In this document: positions 23,916-35,649 of the stretch, in pieces
Numbering within the stretch: position 1 is the first letter of the stretch
How the letters are laid out: each line of letters opens with the position of its first letter
From: Xenopus tropicalis
Taxonomy: Eukaryota > Chordata > Amphibia > Anura > Pipidae
Direction of reading: 5' to 3'
NCBI RefSeq assembly: GCF_000004195.4
Contig: NC_030678.2
Span: 95,376,904-95,440,903, forward strand
DNA length: 64,000 nucleotides
The notes under the pieces: model-generated
What the model was told of the DNA's origin: nothing
Databases searched by the model: none
Seen by the model: only the letters and a program-made list of their open reading frames with translations
Program-made: the position numbers and the translations under genes

Positions 23916-24395
23916 AAGGAGAACTAAACACCCCTCTGGAGCATGAACAGGTGAAGCAACAGGCAGATCTGTTTACATTATATTACTCCTGATCAGCAAC
24001 AGCATCAAGGGAGCCAGAAGCAGGATGTGCTACTCTGCAATTCCCTAGCTTTGGCTCTACTGCTTTTTACCTCTGTTTTTAAGGCAGGCGGAAAGAAGTG
24101 TATCCACTCTCTTCTGCAGCTCCATGTAACAGCTTCTGCAGGTACAAGGAGAGGAGCAAAGATCGGCCGAAAAATGCGCAAGCAGGCATTTTTGGGCTGA
24201 TCTCCAGTCCACACACCTGTACTTGTTAGCAGAAATACACTTCTTTCCACCTGCCTAAAAACACAGGCTGAGAGCAGAGGAGTCAATGTTCTATGCACCC
24301 TTGCCCTTAGGCACAGGCAAGGATGTGGTTGAAAAGGTGGATGTGTCACCTCTGTGGGGGTGCTGTTAGGTCTGGTAACCCATAACAACCAATTA
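23916..24395. mobile_element. Probable TTAA-type element starting AAAGGAGAACTAAAC
   Basis: TTTAAAGGAGAACTAAACACCCC at 23914 is a typical frog TTAA-element start. The interior is GC-richer than the surroundings and carries CTTCTGCAGCTCC, GGTACAAGGAGAGGAGC and CGATCGGCCG-like blocks. The right end is not clear. The minus-strand frame at 24005-24388 has no motifs. Confidence 0.45.
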
Positions 24396-24906
24396 AGTGT
24401 TGCTTCCTAACAGATGATCAGTACATATTACACACTTATTGGTGGTTTAATGGGAGGCACTTGGCACCATTTCAATTATACCTTTAGACAGTACTATTCT
24501 ACGGAACTTTGCATAAGAACTTGCTTTTTCAAGATTTCCTTTTTTATTTGAATCCTCTAAAGTCTGAGGTTCAAAATGTAACTTGGTTGTCTGAGTTACT
24601 GCTCCTAGATGCAAGAAAAGAGCGTAAAAAAACATATATATTAGCCTCAAAATACAACCCTGACTTTCTGCTGAGTACCAGAAGTCTAGTTGCTCCCACA
24701 GAGAAAAATGAGTTCAGGTGCTCAGTGAAGAGATAGGACTGTATTTTTGAGCTGATCTAATTCAAACTATAACTAAAATAAATTAAATTGTCTGTGCACT
24801 TCTCGTTGTAACATAACACATATAAGTTGCAAGTCACTGATATATTTCACCAGCTATAATTACTGCAAAAGCTTTCAAATTACCATAAGCAATTTATTTG
24901 CCAGTA

Positions 24907-25118
24907 CAGGTATGGGACCGGTTATCCAGAATGCTTGGGACTTGGGGTCTTCCAGGCCCGGATTTGTGGCAACGCCACAAAGGCCCGGGCCTAGGGGCGG
25001 CATGCCGCCCCGCCGCACACAAATTTTAAAATTTTGCTCCCATATGGAGCAATGGGGACCTTTCCGTAATTCTGAACTTTCTGGATAATGGGTTTCCAGA
25101 TAATGGATCCCACACCTC
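24907..25118. mobile_element. TA-type MITE with a hAT-like insertion
   Basis: The left end is TA then CAGGTATGGGACCGGTTATCC. The right end is GGATAATGGGTTTCC, GGATCCCACACCTC then TA. The middle is replaced by a GC-rich segment (24953-25060, CAGGCCCGGATTTGTGGC..., GGCCCGGGCCTAGG) that looks like the end of a hAT-type element. Confidence 0.75.
24953..25060 (+). mobile_element. hAT-like end fragment inside a TA-MITE
   Basis: CAGGCCCGGATTTGTGGC with an internal GTGGCAACGCCAC hairpin, followed by GGCCCGGGCCTAGGGGC and TGCCGCCCCGCCGC. CAG-start ends of this type are typical of hAT elements. A clean 8-bp duplication was not found. Confidence 0.5.
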
Positions 25119-25119
25119 T

Positions 25120-27135
25120 ATTACATATTTAAAAAATGAACGTACTGTATTTATGCATTTATATGTTTTTATAAGTTATGTTTTGTTTGGTTTTAGTCTA
25201 CAGTAAATGGTTTTCAGCCAAGCAAAATCTGCTGCATAGTATCTGTGTCACATCCAGGCCAAAGTATTCATTATAGTGGGGCTGTCCTGTGCATTGACAG
25301 CTAAGAAAGAACAAAAACTAGGGCCCAGAGAGTTGCTTATGCCCCCTAACTAATGTATTTAATCTACATACCATAATTAAAGAGCACAGATTTCCCAAAT
25401 GTGGACTTCTGGTTGAGCTACAATTCTCTTCATAACCTTACCCAGCAAGCAGCAGTCTCATGGGTGTTACAGATTATCAATACACTATGAAAATAGCTGA
25501 ATCTAATCATTATAGTCCCTGTGAATACAATTACCAATACATTCCTACTGTACACACATCCCACCCAAATCAGCTTTTTTTGAATCCCTTATTTTCAGCC
25601 TATTCCTACCTACGCAATTCTAATGTGTACATATTAGTGCTGCTTGATGGAAATGCTGTCTTCAAGACACCCCGGATTATCCTGTGTGACTCATTTTTTT
25701 GCCAAAAGAAAATCCCTCCAGTGGAAATGAGAATACTCCTCAAGCTTCTTAGAAATTCTGTACAGACATTTCATGTGGGTGAAGTTTTCTACAATTTGCA
25801 TTAGATATCTCCCAGCCACAGTTCAGCAGGACTATTTAATTTGTCATCCTGTCATGATTAGATGTTTCTTACTGCTCTAAGACATTTCATAGTGTTTCTT
25901 GTGTGAATCTGGCATGCTGTATGATGATGAGGATTAATTTAAGACTTAAAAAAAAGTGTCAGACATTTATAGGAATGCAAAATATGCAGATTCAAATATT
26001 TTATAATGCAAAAATATTGTATGTTCCTTGCCTCTGCATTCTTTGCCTCACCTAATTAAGGGCATATCCTTACAATGATCTAATCAATTTGAATATACAG
26101 GAATTTTAGACTTAATTCTACTAGATACTGTATATCATGACCTGGATGAATGAGAATCTTCATAGACAATATACAGGAATGTTTCCTATAGGCTTCTTAC
26201 ACACTGGGGTGCACTGCAAGGAATTGCATAAAGAAATGCAAACTGTTTTTTTAATGAAGTTGTACTATACAACAGAAACGCAGATGGAACACATCACAAA
26301 ATGTTGCACCTGCGCTCTGCACTTCCGGTATACATTTCTTCATTGGTTCCTTGCAGTGGAACGTAAGAAGGATTCCCTGCAGGAAAAAAGCCCATGTGTA
26401 AGAGGCCTAAATCAAGAACCGTCTTTAGCAGTGTGCAAGAAGGTTTGACTTCCCATGGGCTCACACATTGCTGTAATCTGTACGTCGGCACTTGAACCCA
26501 CAGTCCTCCAGCTGTTTTATAGAAATAATGGTGCTCTACCAGTCTATCTGTTGGACCTACAACAACTACAATAAGGGCAACAGCGCTCAAATAAACTTAA
26601 TCATCTCTCATGGCCAAAGCTCAGTGTTTGCCTTGAGTAACATTTGAAAGATCTTTGTTCTTGAAAGAACTTTGGAGATCTGGTTTATGGCATATCTTGA
26701 AATAATTAGCCAAATGTTGCCAAAACCTACTAAGTAACAGACACCTCTATCCATCACTTTAGCCATTCACAAGAAGAATTTAATTTATACTGGGAAATTG
26801 CATTTCACTTTATATGCAAGAGGTATGGTCATGCATTGGAAGGGCTGAACATGAAGTTTAATTCACTGAAAGTGAACTAAAAACATATCCATTTGAGGTA
26901 ACCACTTATATTTTGTACTAACATAGAAAGTAATATTTGAGTGGATTCCCCTTGGGGAGAAGTGACATCTTCTGAGGTACTTCTATTTTTTAGATACTAG
27001 AACATAATCTCAGCTATTTTTATGCAACAAATAGTATCTGTATAGGCAGCACCCTTCAGCAGGCAATTATTTAGCAAGAATTATAATTATCTTACAATGC
27101 TTATAAAAGAATATTGTTTAAAACTGTCTCAGAAT
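25120..27135. other. No gene recognised
   Basis: AT-rich sequence. The open frames at 25460-25804 and 26137-26448 lack recognisable motifs and probably arise by chance. Confidence 0.4.
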
Positions 27136-27147
27136 ACAATTCCAGGC

Positions 27148-27420
27148 AGTGGCACATGAGACGTTTTGTAGGCTGCATTAAATTTGCGCTACTGCAGGCA
27201 ACAAAGAGTCCCTAGTTTCCTGTCCACTAGTGGTAATGTGAATTGTTGGTGGGAAAACATATGCGTCACTTATTCTTTCCAGAGTAGCCTGAAGTTGCCT
27301 TAGGAGGAAACTTTTGGCTCCTTGGTGACGCAGTAATGTAAATCACTGGTAAAAGGAAACTGGGGACAATGTGCCGCTTGCAGTAGTGCAGATTTACCAG
27401 AGGTGTCAAAACAAATCATT
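27148..27420. mobile_element. Diverged GTGGCACAT-type MITE
   Basis: The left GGCAGTGGCACATGAGACG and the right GGGGACAATGTGCCGC with CAAAACAAATCATTGCC share a loose inverted relation with the GGGAGATT/GTGGCACA family also seen at 17380-17530. The copy is diverged and borders are approximate. It ends just before the long inverted repeat. Confidence 0.4.
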
Positions 27421-27429
27421 GCCCTAAGA

Positions 27430-28923
27430 AAGTCTCTGTCATTAATATTGCGACATGATACTGCCAGATACTATGGCACTATGAAGTGTTTTAAAAAAAC
27501 AATGCTGCATTCAATTTGAGGGATAGAGCTATTCTTATGTGACAATCTTTAGGGAGTGTGGAGGGGGTTGTTGAGACTCAGGAAACTCTCTAAAATACTA
27601 CATTAGGTGTTCAGCTGAGACATCTAGTGCCAGTGCAATCATTACATGAATTACATGATTTTCACACCAATCAAGTGTTTTCACTTGTACCTTGTGTATA
27701 GGAGTGTTGTCATCGTATAGCATTCACGTCTCAGCAGGATAAAATTGCATCACAATAATATTTAGACACTGTGGGCCCGATTCACTAAAGTCCGAAATAA
27801 GGAGTGCTATTTATAGCATGCGTTAAAAATCTTATCACTTCTTATTTTTCGCTCGATTCACTAAAAGGACACTTGTCATAATTAAGAAGCGATGTTCTTG
27901 GCATTATTTATCTTACGATGACATATTTTAATGAAAAAAACCACGCGATAAGCGTTATAGGGGCCGATTCACTAACGCTTATCGCATAGTTTTTTTCATT
28001 AAAAAGCATGCGATAATTAAGTACCGATTCATCAAAGTCATTTCGCATGTGTTAATCCGCATATCGCATGCACAAAAAAAACGCATTGCGTTAATTAGCG
28101 AATAGAAATAGTACTAACGCATGATTCACAAACACATATGAAGAGTTAAACGTGCAAAATATCGTGTTAATCTGTGTGAATATTAACCCTACTTGGGGCA
28201 GGCGGTACTTAAAGAAAATTGCGGTTCGTGAGCTATTGGCAACACAACATGGAGTTTGCAGTCGTATTTTTTCAAGTATATGTTGGCCCTAGAGTGATGC
28301 ATCCTCCAGTTTTCAGGGAAATGGTGGTTTTCAGAAAGTAATGGTTACGTGCGTAATATATTGCGCTCTGCGTAATATATCACGCGCTGCGTAATATCTT
28401 ATGCGCTGTGTAATATATTGCTTGAAAATATGTCATCGTAAGATAAATAACGCCAAGAACATCGCTTCTTAATTATGACAAGTGTCCTTTTAGTGAATCG
28501 AGTGAAAAATAAGAAGTGATAAGATTTTTAACGCATGTATAAATAGCACTCCTTATTTCGGACTTTAGTGAATCGGGCCCACAGTGTCTAAATATTATTG
28601 TGATGCAATTTTATCCTGCTGAGACGTGAATGCTATACGATGACAACACTCCTATACACAAGGTACAAGTGAAAACACTTGATTGGTGTGAAAATCATGT
28701 AATTCATGTAATGATTGCACTGGCACTAGATGTCTCAGTTGAACACCTAATGTAGTATTTTAGAGAGTTTCCTGAGTCTCAACAACCCCCTCCACACTCC
28801 CTAAAGATTGTCACATAAGAATAGCTCTATCCCTCAAATTGAATGCAGCATTGTTTTGTTAAAACACTTCATAGTGCCATAGTATCTGGCAGTATCATGT
28901 CGCAATATTAATGACAGAGACTT
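27430..28923. repeat. 1.5-kb inverted repeat with 500-bp arms, about 99% identical
   Basis: The left arm 27430-27929 begins AAGTCTCTGTCATTAATATT. The right arm 28425-28923 is its complement, ending AGAGACTT. By eye I find about five differences over 500 bp (for example TTTTAAAAAAAC against TTTTAACAAAAC, and CAGCTGAG against CAACTGAG). The outer 345 bp of each arm is ordinary-looking sequence. The inner 155 bp is the terminal part of a GATTCACTAAAG-family MITE. The 495-bp spacer holds the rest of that MITE, including a second short palindrome at 27931-28003 around its other end. Confidence 0.93.
27776..28577. mobile_element. GATTCACTAAAG-family MITE with duplicated end
   Basis: The outer ends are GGGCCCGATTCACTAAAGTCC and its complement. 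An additional true-looking left end, GGGGCCGATTCACTAACGC, occurs at 27960. The centre (CCTACTTGGGGCAGGC, AACACAACATGGAG, GTTGGCCCTAGAG) matches the MITEs at 14851 and 50695. Three imperfect repeats of GCGCTGCGTAATAT lie at 28360-28420. Confidence 0.8.
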
Positions 28924-28924
28924 G

Positions 28925-30160
28925 TATTTCCTATTATCTACTATGCAAATTAAGAGAATTAGGAAACCCTAATCACATGTCTGTGCATGGAATGACATGA
29001 TAGACCCTTCAAAAATATGCACCATGGGAAAAATCCATTCCAGTCTAGATCAGCCTCATTTAGCATGCTCTCTGTCTCTCTATATTTAGTCATCTGCTTA
29101 TTGAAAAATCTCTTATATACTGTTCAATATATCAATTTTTTCATCTCATCTTGTAATTCAAGATTTTTTAAAACTGATTTTTAATTTACGTAAAGAACAT
29201 TATTATCCTTCAATAAAATGGAGCTGTACTAAGTACAGACTAATGTTGTTTTTTATCGAAGCCGAAATAAACACAGCTGGTTTTTTTTTAGATATTTGCT
29301 GGGTGATATTAAACATAATTTGATGGCATTTTGTCATATAAGGGCCATCCTCACCAAAAAGACAATTATACAAACTAGTTTTGGAATTTGAAAATTATGT
29401 GCAATACTATATACCAAAAGTAAAACAGATATTCATTTAAAGATTACAGTTATAAAAATTTTACAATTATAAAAACTATGCACCAAATCCACCAAAAGTA
29501 AAAATCTATGGCTAAGAGGTAATTTTGGCAGTTCTGACATATGTAGGACGTAGGAAAATATAATTAAGTATGCAAGAATTCAGGATATCTGTGAAGAATA
29601 TACTATAGAACCCCAAAGTAGAATGAATCCTTATTCAAAACAGGTTGGAGTTTTTTGCTTGTTTTTAAAGATACCATTATCCACAATAAAAAGTGAATAG
29701 ATGCCTTAGAACACTCCTTGCATGGAGATGACAGTTTTGTACACTGGCAAAGCAGGGTGTGGCCAAAAACTTTCTACATTTGCCTTCAGGTAAGGAATGC
29801 AAAAATTCAGTTGGTAAAAGAACAGTTGTTGACTTCTGTGCCCCAAACCTATTAAGAACTATACTGATGATATTTAACTTTAGATGTTTTACTTTTAGTA
29901 TCACTATCTCCTATTTCTGGGCAGTCCAAAGGAACTGCCTTTAAAAGTGCACTGCTAATAAAATAAAGGAATACTTATAAAATGTAATCAAGGCTTCATG
30001 GCTAATAAACAATTAAATATATCCATGCAAAAACTGGGCACTATTTGTCCATAACCACTTGACCTTATAAGCCCAAAACCCCATCATTAATTTGTGTTGC
30101 TCAGAGAAATACTTATCCCTTATATATGTGTTCAATAAATTTATAGTTCACACATTCATA
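28925..30160. other. No gene recognised
   Basis: AT-rich sequence with no motif-bearing frame and no repeat ends noted. Confidence 0.4.
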
Positions 30161-30170
30161 CTCTCTAGAG

Positions 30171-30500
30171 CAGTGTTTTTCAACCTTTTTTGGGCAAAGG
30201 CACACTTGTTTCATGAAAAAAATCACGAGGCACACCACCATTAGAAAATGTTAAAAAATTTAACTCTGTGCCCAGCAGCAGTGCCCCCCTAGTACACTGG
30301 TGCCCAGCAGAAGTGCCCCCCTAGTACATTGGTGCCAAGAGCAGTGCCCCCCTAGTACATTGGTGCCCAGCAGCAGTGCCCCTCAGTACATTGGTGCCAA
30401 GAGCAGTGCCCCCCTAGTACATTGGTGCCCTGCCTACGGCACACCAGGCAACATCTCGCGGCACACTAGTGTGCCGCGGAACAGTGGTTGAAAAACGCTG
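30171..30500. mobile_element. hAT-type MITE with 8-bp target duplication and internal minisatellite
   Basis: The ends are CAGTGTTTTTCAACC and GGTTGAAAAACGCTG. The 8-bp sequence CTCTAGAG is present on both sides (30163-30170 and 30501-30508), as for hAT transposition. Inside, about five copies of a 30-bp unit (CAGCAGTGCCCCCCTAGTAC plus ATTGGTGCC) span about 30270-30430. No transposase is encoded. Confidence 0.92.
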
Positions 30501-30508
30501 CTCTAGAG

Positions 30509-32645
30509 TTCCTTCCAAAGATCTTAAAGAATACTGTATAAATAGATAGAGTGCATGGCTCAGTGTGACACTGTAATGATGTGCATTGCATGTTTCTATG
30601 CAGTCATGCAGATAATCTTTCCAACTCATAGTTGAAAGATGAATGCTTATAAAATATACCTAATACATAGTAGGATTCTATAATAAAGGTACAAGTTGGT
30701 AATGCACCAGTATATCTGCATAGACTTAAACACAGCTCTGCATTACAATATTTTAACAAGTGTCCCTATTTAGAGGGGAATTAGAGGAGTTTACTATAGT
30801 AGTCTCAAGCACGGTTGCAATTTTACCCCTTTTTTATAATTATGTAATAATTATACATGAAGTATATAGAAATATTAAAATATCACTATATTAATAGTAT
30901 AGATTTAATAAATACAATATAATACCTAACCATGTGAGGTTTAATAAATGCCATTCTACATTAACACCCTAACCTTGTTTTCTGACCTTTTGCTCAGGCA
31001 GCCTTTAAAGCTTGCCAGATTCTCCAGTACCGTCTAATATAACTGGCTCCAACATTGCCTCTATGTTTGATATTGTATTATTATTATGAAGACATGAAAC
31101 AGACAATCTGCACACAGACAAAGTGGGTGGGAGACTGGTGCAGCACCATCTGTTCTGCGACTTAATATAAAAGTAGGTATTAACGCCGTTCCATAAAGGA
31201 AAGATTTACCCTAGATGCTTCATTGCTCTAATGAAACAATATTCCTGCTCCTGCCAAAATACAATTCACTACAAACTATTTATTGAGTTACTGAACAAAG
31301 CACTTATCTTCTTCAAACCTGTTTGAAATATAGTACACTATTGACCGGATTTACTAGAAAAGGGGGTAAATTGCACCAATACAGTTACCTATACCTAAAC
31401 AAAATATTTGCCTTGTTTTTCTAACCTGAAGCAGACTAATTAAAACTAATTGTATTGGTACTGCAATAGTGCAATTGAGCACATTGGTTAGTACATCAGC
31501 TCCATGACAGTTTAAATCAATTATTTAATGAGATTGCCTGTGATTAGTCAAAATTACAAGAGGCATCCTTTTTTAGTCACATGTATACATGAAATGAGAT
31601 GGGAGTGAACAGCAACTTTGCTATGATCCAGCCAGATACATAAGGAATAGCACTCCGATTCATCTCCATGGAGTCACATTCAAAATACAAATGTATTGAA
31701 TTTATCTACTTAGTTAGATAGCAAATAAATTGAAGCATATTCCCCTTTAAATTGGAAGTAATTTTATTTTATGGAAATCTTTTACAATAACACTATGCTT
31801 CTGACAGCCTTTTTTAAAATGAAGTTGCATGTGATAAATTTTATGTTGTACAGACAGTAGGATGCCAAATGCAAATGTGCACGAGACCTCATGATATAAT
31901 GATGTATTTCTATTGAAAGGAATAATAAAAATGCTCTCTGCATAACTAATGTATATTTGGTTGCTCGGCTGTGTAGCTCACACCATGTATTTCATTTCAC
32001 TAAGCAGGAGTAACACCTTCCATTAGCCCCACAGCATCTAGTAGCAAAAATAAAACTCCAGATCTTCAGCATGTTTCCTCAGGCAGCTTTTGCATAATAG
32101 CATGACCACACTTCTGCTTTATCAAGAGGAAATGCTTAGCAATTTTGCCTATTTATATGCAGGCAACAAGCATTTTAAACACACACACACACACACATAT
32201 TAAACAATGAACAATATGTTTTATTTATGCCTGCCTTTCTGCCTGGCATATGCATTTCTTAAGAAATGATAAAGCCTATGCCCAGCTCTTTATTGCCCAG
32301 GCAATGCAAAGATGATAAATCTATCAAATGTGGCATGCATGGTTTTTCATGGCTGCCAGCATGGATCATAAAATGTACAAATTTTGTAAGGCAAGGCACA
32401 TGGGTGAGGCAAATTTTCAAAATAAGGATTACAGAACACAAGAGCTCATTTCTCAACACTAGTCAGTTACCCATAGCAACCATTCAGCAATCCCCCTTTT
32501 TCAGTCTGCTGCAGGGATGACAATGAAAAAAAAATGTTATCCGTTTCCATGGGTTAATGCTAAGGGGCAAATTTGCCCAGTGTTGAGAAATATGCCCCCA
32601 TGGTGTTTCCACTGTCACTGTTTGTAGTTGTGATCAAAATACCTG
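30509..32645. other. No gene; one (CA)n microsatellite
   Basis: AT-rich sequence. A run of about ten CA units lies at 32178-32197. Paired overlapping frames on opposite strands at 32259-32520 are not credible as genes. Confidence 0.45.
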
Positions 32646-32654
32646 CTAACGGCC

Positions 32655-32768
32655 TTAAAGGGGTTGTAAACCCAGCCATGATGCTGTCCCACTGCACCCC
32701 CTAGGCTTGCTATAGAAGTTTCCAAAAACATAATTATAGATGCAAGAAAATTCACCATTGAGAATTTT
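32655..32768. mobile_element. Left end of a TTAA-type element
   Basis: CCTTAAAGGGGTTGTAAACCC at 32654 is a typical TTAA AAGGGG end of this frog group. Only the left part can be followed before the TA-type MITE at 32770. Confidence 0.4.
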
Positions 32769-32769
32769 A

Positions 32770-33097
32770 CAGGTATAGGACCCGTTATCCAGAATGCTCG
32801 GGACCAAGGGTATTCCGGATAAGGGGTCTTTCCGTAATTTGGATCTCCATACTTTAAGTCTGCTAAAAAATCAATAAAACATTAATTAACCCCAATAGGA
32901 GTGTTTTGCATCCAATAAGGATTATTTATATCTTAGTTGGGATCAAGTACAATGTACTGTTTTATTATTACAGAGAAAAAGGAAATCTGTTTTAAAATTC
33001 TGAATTATTTTATTAAAATGGAGTCTATGGGAGACGGGCTTTCCGTAATTCGGAGCTTTCTGGATAATGGGTTTCCGGATAAGGGGTCCGATACCTG
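32770..33097. mobile_element. Full TA-type palindromic MITE
   Basis: The left is CAGGTATAGGACCCGTTATCC after TA at 32768-32769. The right is GGATAAGGGGTCCGATACCTG before TA at 33098-33099. Length 328 bp, with the CCAATAAGGATTATTTATATC and GATCAAGTACAATGTACTG interior. The TA duplication and the CAG start fit Tc1/mariner mobilisation. The sequences on either side are imperfect copies of each other (see findings). Confidence 0.9.
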
Positions 33098-33099
33098 TA

Positions 33100-35640
33100 C
33101 TAAAAAAACATCATTATAAATGCAAAAGAACTGACTAATGAGAATGCTGATTTTCATCACTGTCAGGCATCTTGCTCTCATCTTACATATAGAGATAATT
33201 ATGTCATTTTTTAACTTGATTATATGACACTACATGGGAATAAGGACAGACTTCAGTGCTGGGAAATATTACTACCTTCATTATATGTTATATTATTCTG
33301 GAATTTGTACTCCAGTAAAGTTTGGTTGAGAAATGCAGTGCAGCAGGGTTGACATACCCTTTGCTTCCCACTAGCATTATGACCTGGCTTTACATTCATT
33401 TAAAATCACAAGTTGCATTGGGTAGGGGTACTTTGATAGCCTCTATAAGTGGATGTGATCAAAACATGCAACTTTTAAACCAGAGGAATCTCTCCTCTTC
33501 ACCAGACTATCACGCTAGTCAATAGGTGCAAGTTCGTTGTAACAATCCATGTAATGGACAGTAAAGGCTGGTCCCACTACAATACCTTCACCAATGATAA
33601 CCTAAAATGTATCCAAAGTTTTAAACTATATTTAAAATCTGTTCTCTTTTTCCATGGCAAAGACAACCAATAAGACCTCACAAAACCTTTCACAATGTAA
33701 TCATCTATAAGCACAACAAATGTGAAACAAGCAGCACTTACAATTGTAGAATTTAGGACAGACTGCAAATACTGCAATTGTGCCTACCATATCATGGAAC
33801 ATCTGAGCATGGTGGGCACACATACAATAGATTTACTTTGTCAACAATGCATCTGTCTATCCTTTATAAAATATTTGCAGCTTGCATACTTTTAAATACA
33901 AAAGCGCTTCAGAACAGCCATGTTCACATTCTCTAAAGTTCTGCCTACTGCTGACTGGACAGACAATTAACCTGGTAGAAGAAACTAAACTTACATTTCA
34001 AAGTAAGCCATTTTATACATGATAAAAAACACAGGGATTGTAAATTAAGTTAATGTTAGTTAAGGACAAAAATTTCAATCAGGCAAAATGTAGGTTCAAG
34101 GTCAACTGCACAATAACTCATGTAAATCCACTATGTTAAATAAAGAAAAAGGTCTTCTTTCATTGTAAATCAAATGATATAACATTTATTTAAGGCAGTG
34201 TTCCATCTACAAGCATTTTACAAATAATGTACCATCATACAGTTACAAACCATAATTCATAAAAGCAGATCTAAAAAGCAATAAAATATAAAACAACTTC
34301 TACTGCTTTAAAATTCGATTTTTTTTTACCAACCCAATGCCCAAAATCCAACACTCACAGGCTGGGCACATCTGGTTTATTTTTAGGGTCAGCGAGCCCT
34401 TTCCGTGTCTGTACTCAAATGCAAAAATTCACTTAGCGGGATGCACAGTCAAAACCAAATCAAACAATATATTATATGCACACCCTTAAAACCTAATGCC
34501 TTTATTAAGCATATAATTTTATTATTAATAATATTTTGTAACTTGTAGTAACAGTAACTTGTTCCTTAATGGAATGTATGTAGTGCCACACATGTGAATT
34601 AGACCATGAAACCAACCCCCCAGGTATGCAAGTTTATACAGATGGACAGTAAAAAGCTCAACAATGTATTATTAAAAGTAAATAATGAATAAAGTGATAG
34701 CATGATAGCAGCTTGAGAGCAAGAGCACAATTCAAATATACATTTAAAAAAAAACAGATCACTTTAATTGTGCAGCAAATTCTATTACATAATATGTCTT
34801 TTTTTTTTTTTTACATTGTTCTGCTATAGAGGAAAGCTGGTTTGGCAGAACATTCAAGGAAACACGAATTTAGCTACATGATTATTACAGAGTGGATTTA
34901 TGTTCAATGAGTGCTGTTTGAATATCACAAATCTGTACTGTTATTCATTTCATTTAGCAACTAAAAACCTGAAACTATACCTCTCTGACCTTCATCGTCT
35001 CCCAAACTACTCCTTGTCAGCTAGTATACCTGCCATTACCCTTCTCCCAAAACACTCTCCTGAGGTGCTGCCTAATTGGGCAGTCAGGTAAATACTAGGT
35101 CACATGCAGATCTCTCCCGGGGCTGTAACTAGCACTAAAAGACTGATGGAATCCTCAGTTTAAAAGGTATGTATTTCCTAAAAAATAACATTTTACCTAA
35201 TAAAAGAAATTATTCTAAGCAGCTTTCCAATATAAACTCATTTTCAGCAGTTTTAAAGTTGGCAGCTGTGGAAAGCAGCACTAATCTGTTCCTTTCAATT
35301 CTCTACCCTAGTGGTTCTGACTTTGTTAACAATGTAGCAGGTGCTGATTAACAGAACTATGAGGAAACATGCAGGGTTGATTTCTGCTACATTGTTTCAG
35401 GTGACAGAACCAGCAGTGCAGAAGGGAAGTAGAAACGCACAGCGTTTATTTGCAATAATCTTCACAAATAACGGTATAGCCACTAGAAATGTAGAATTAA
35501 ATCTTTTTGACGAGGCAAAATAGTCTACTTGAATATACTAGCAAAAAGTGCATCACTAAACTGCCCACCCTCAAGCCAACACTATCTTTGCTGCTCATAG
35601 TAAAAGTGCTTTATTACGTGTTCCTGTCTTTAAATTCTCC
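33100..35640. other. No gene recognised
   Basis: AT-rich sequence without motif-bearing frames. It lies downstream of the minus-strand exon candidate at 35744-35926, so it could be the first intron of that gene. No second exon could be identified. Confidence 0.4.
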
Positions 35641-35649
35641 CCATGGAAG

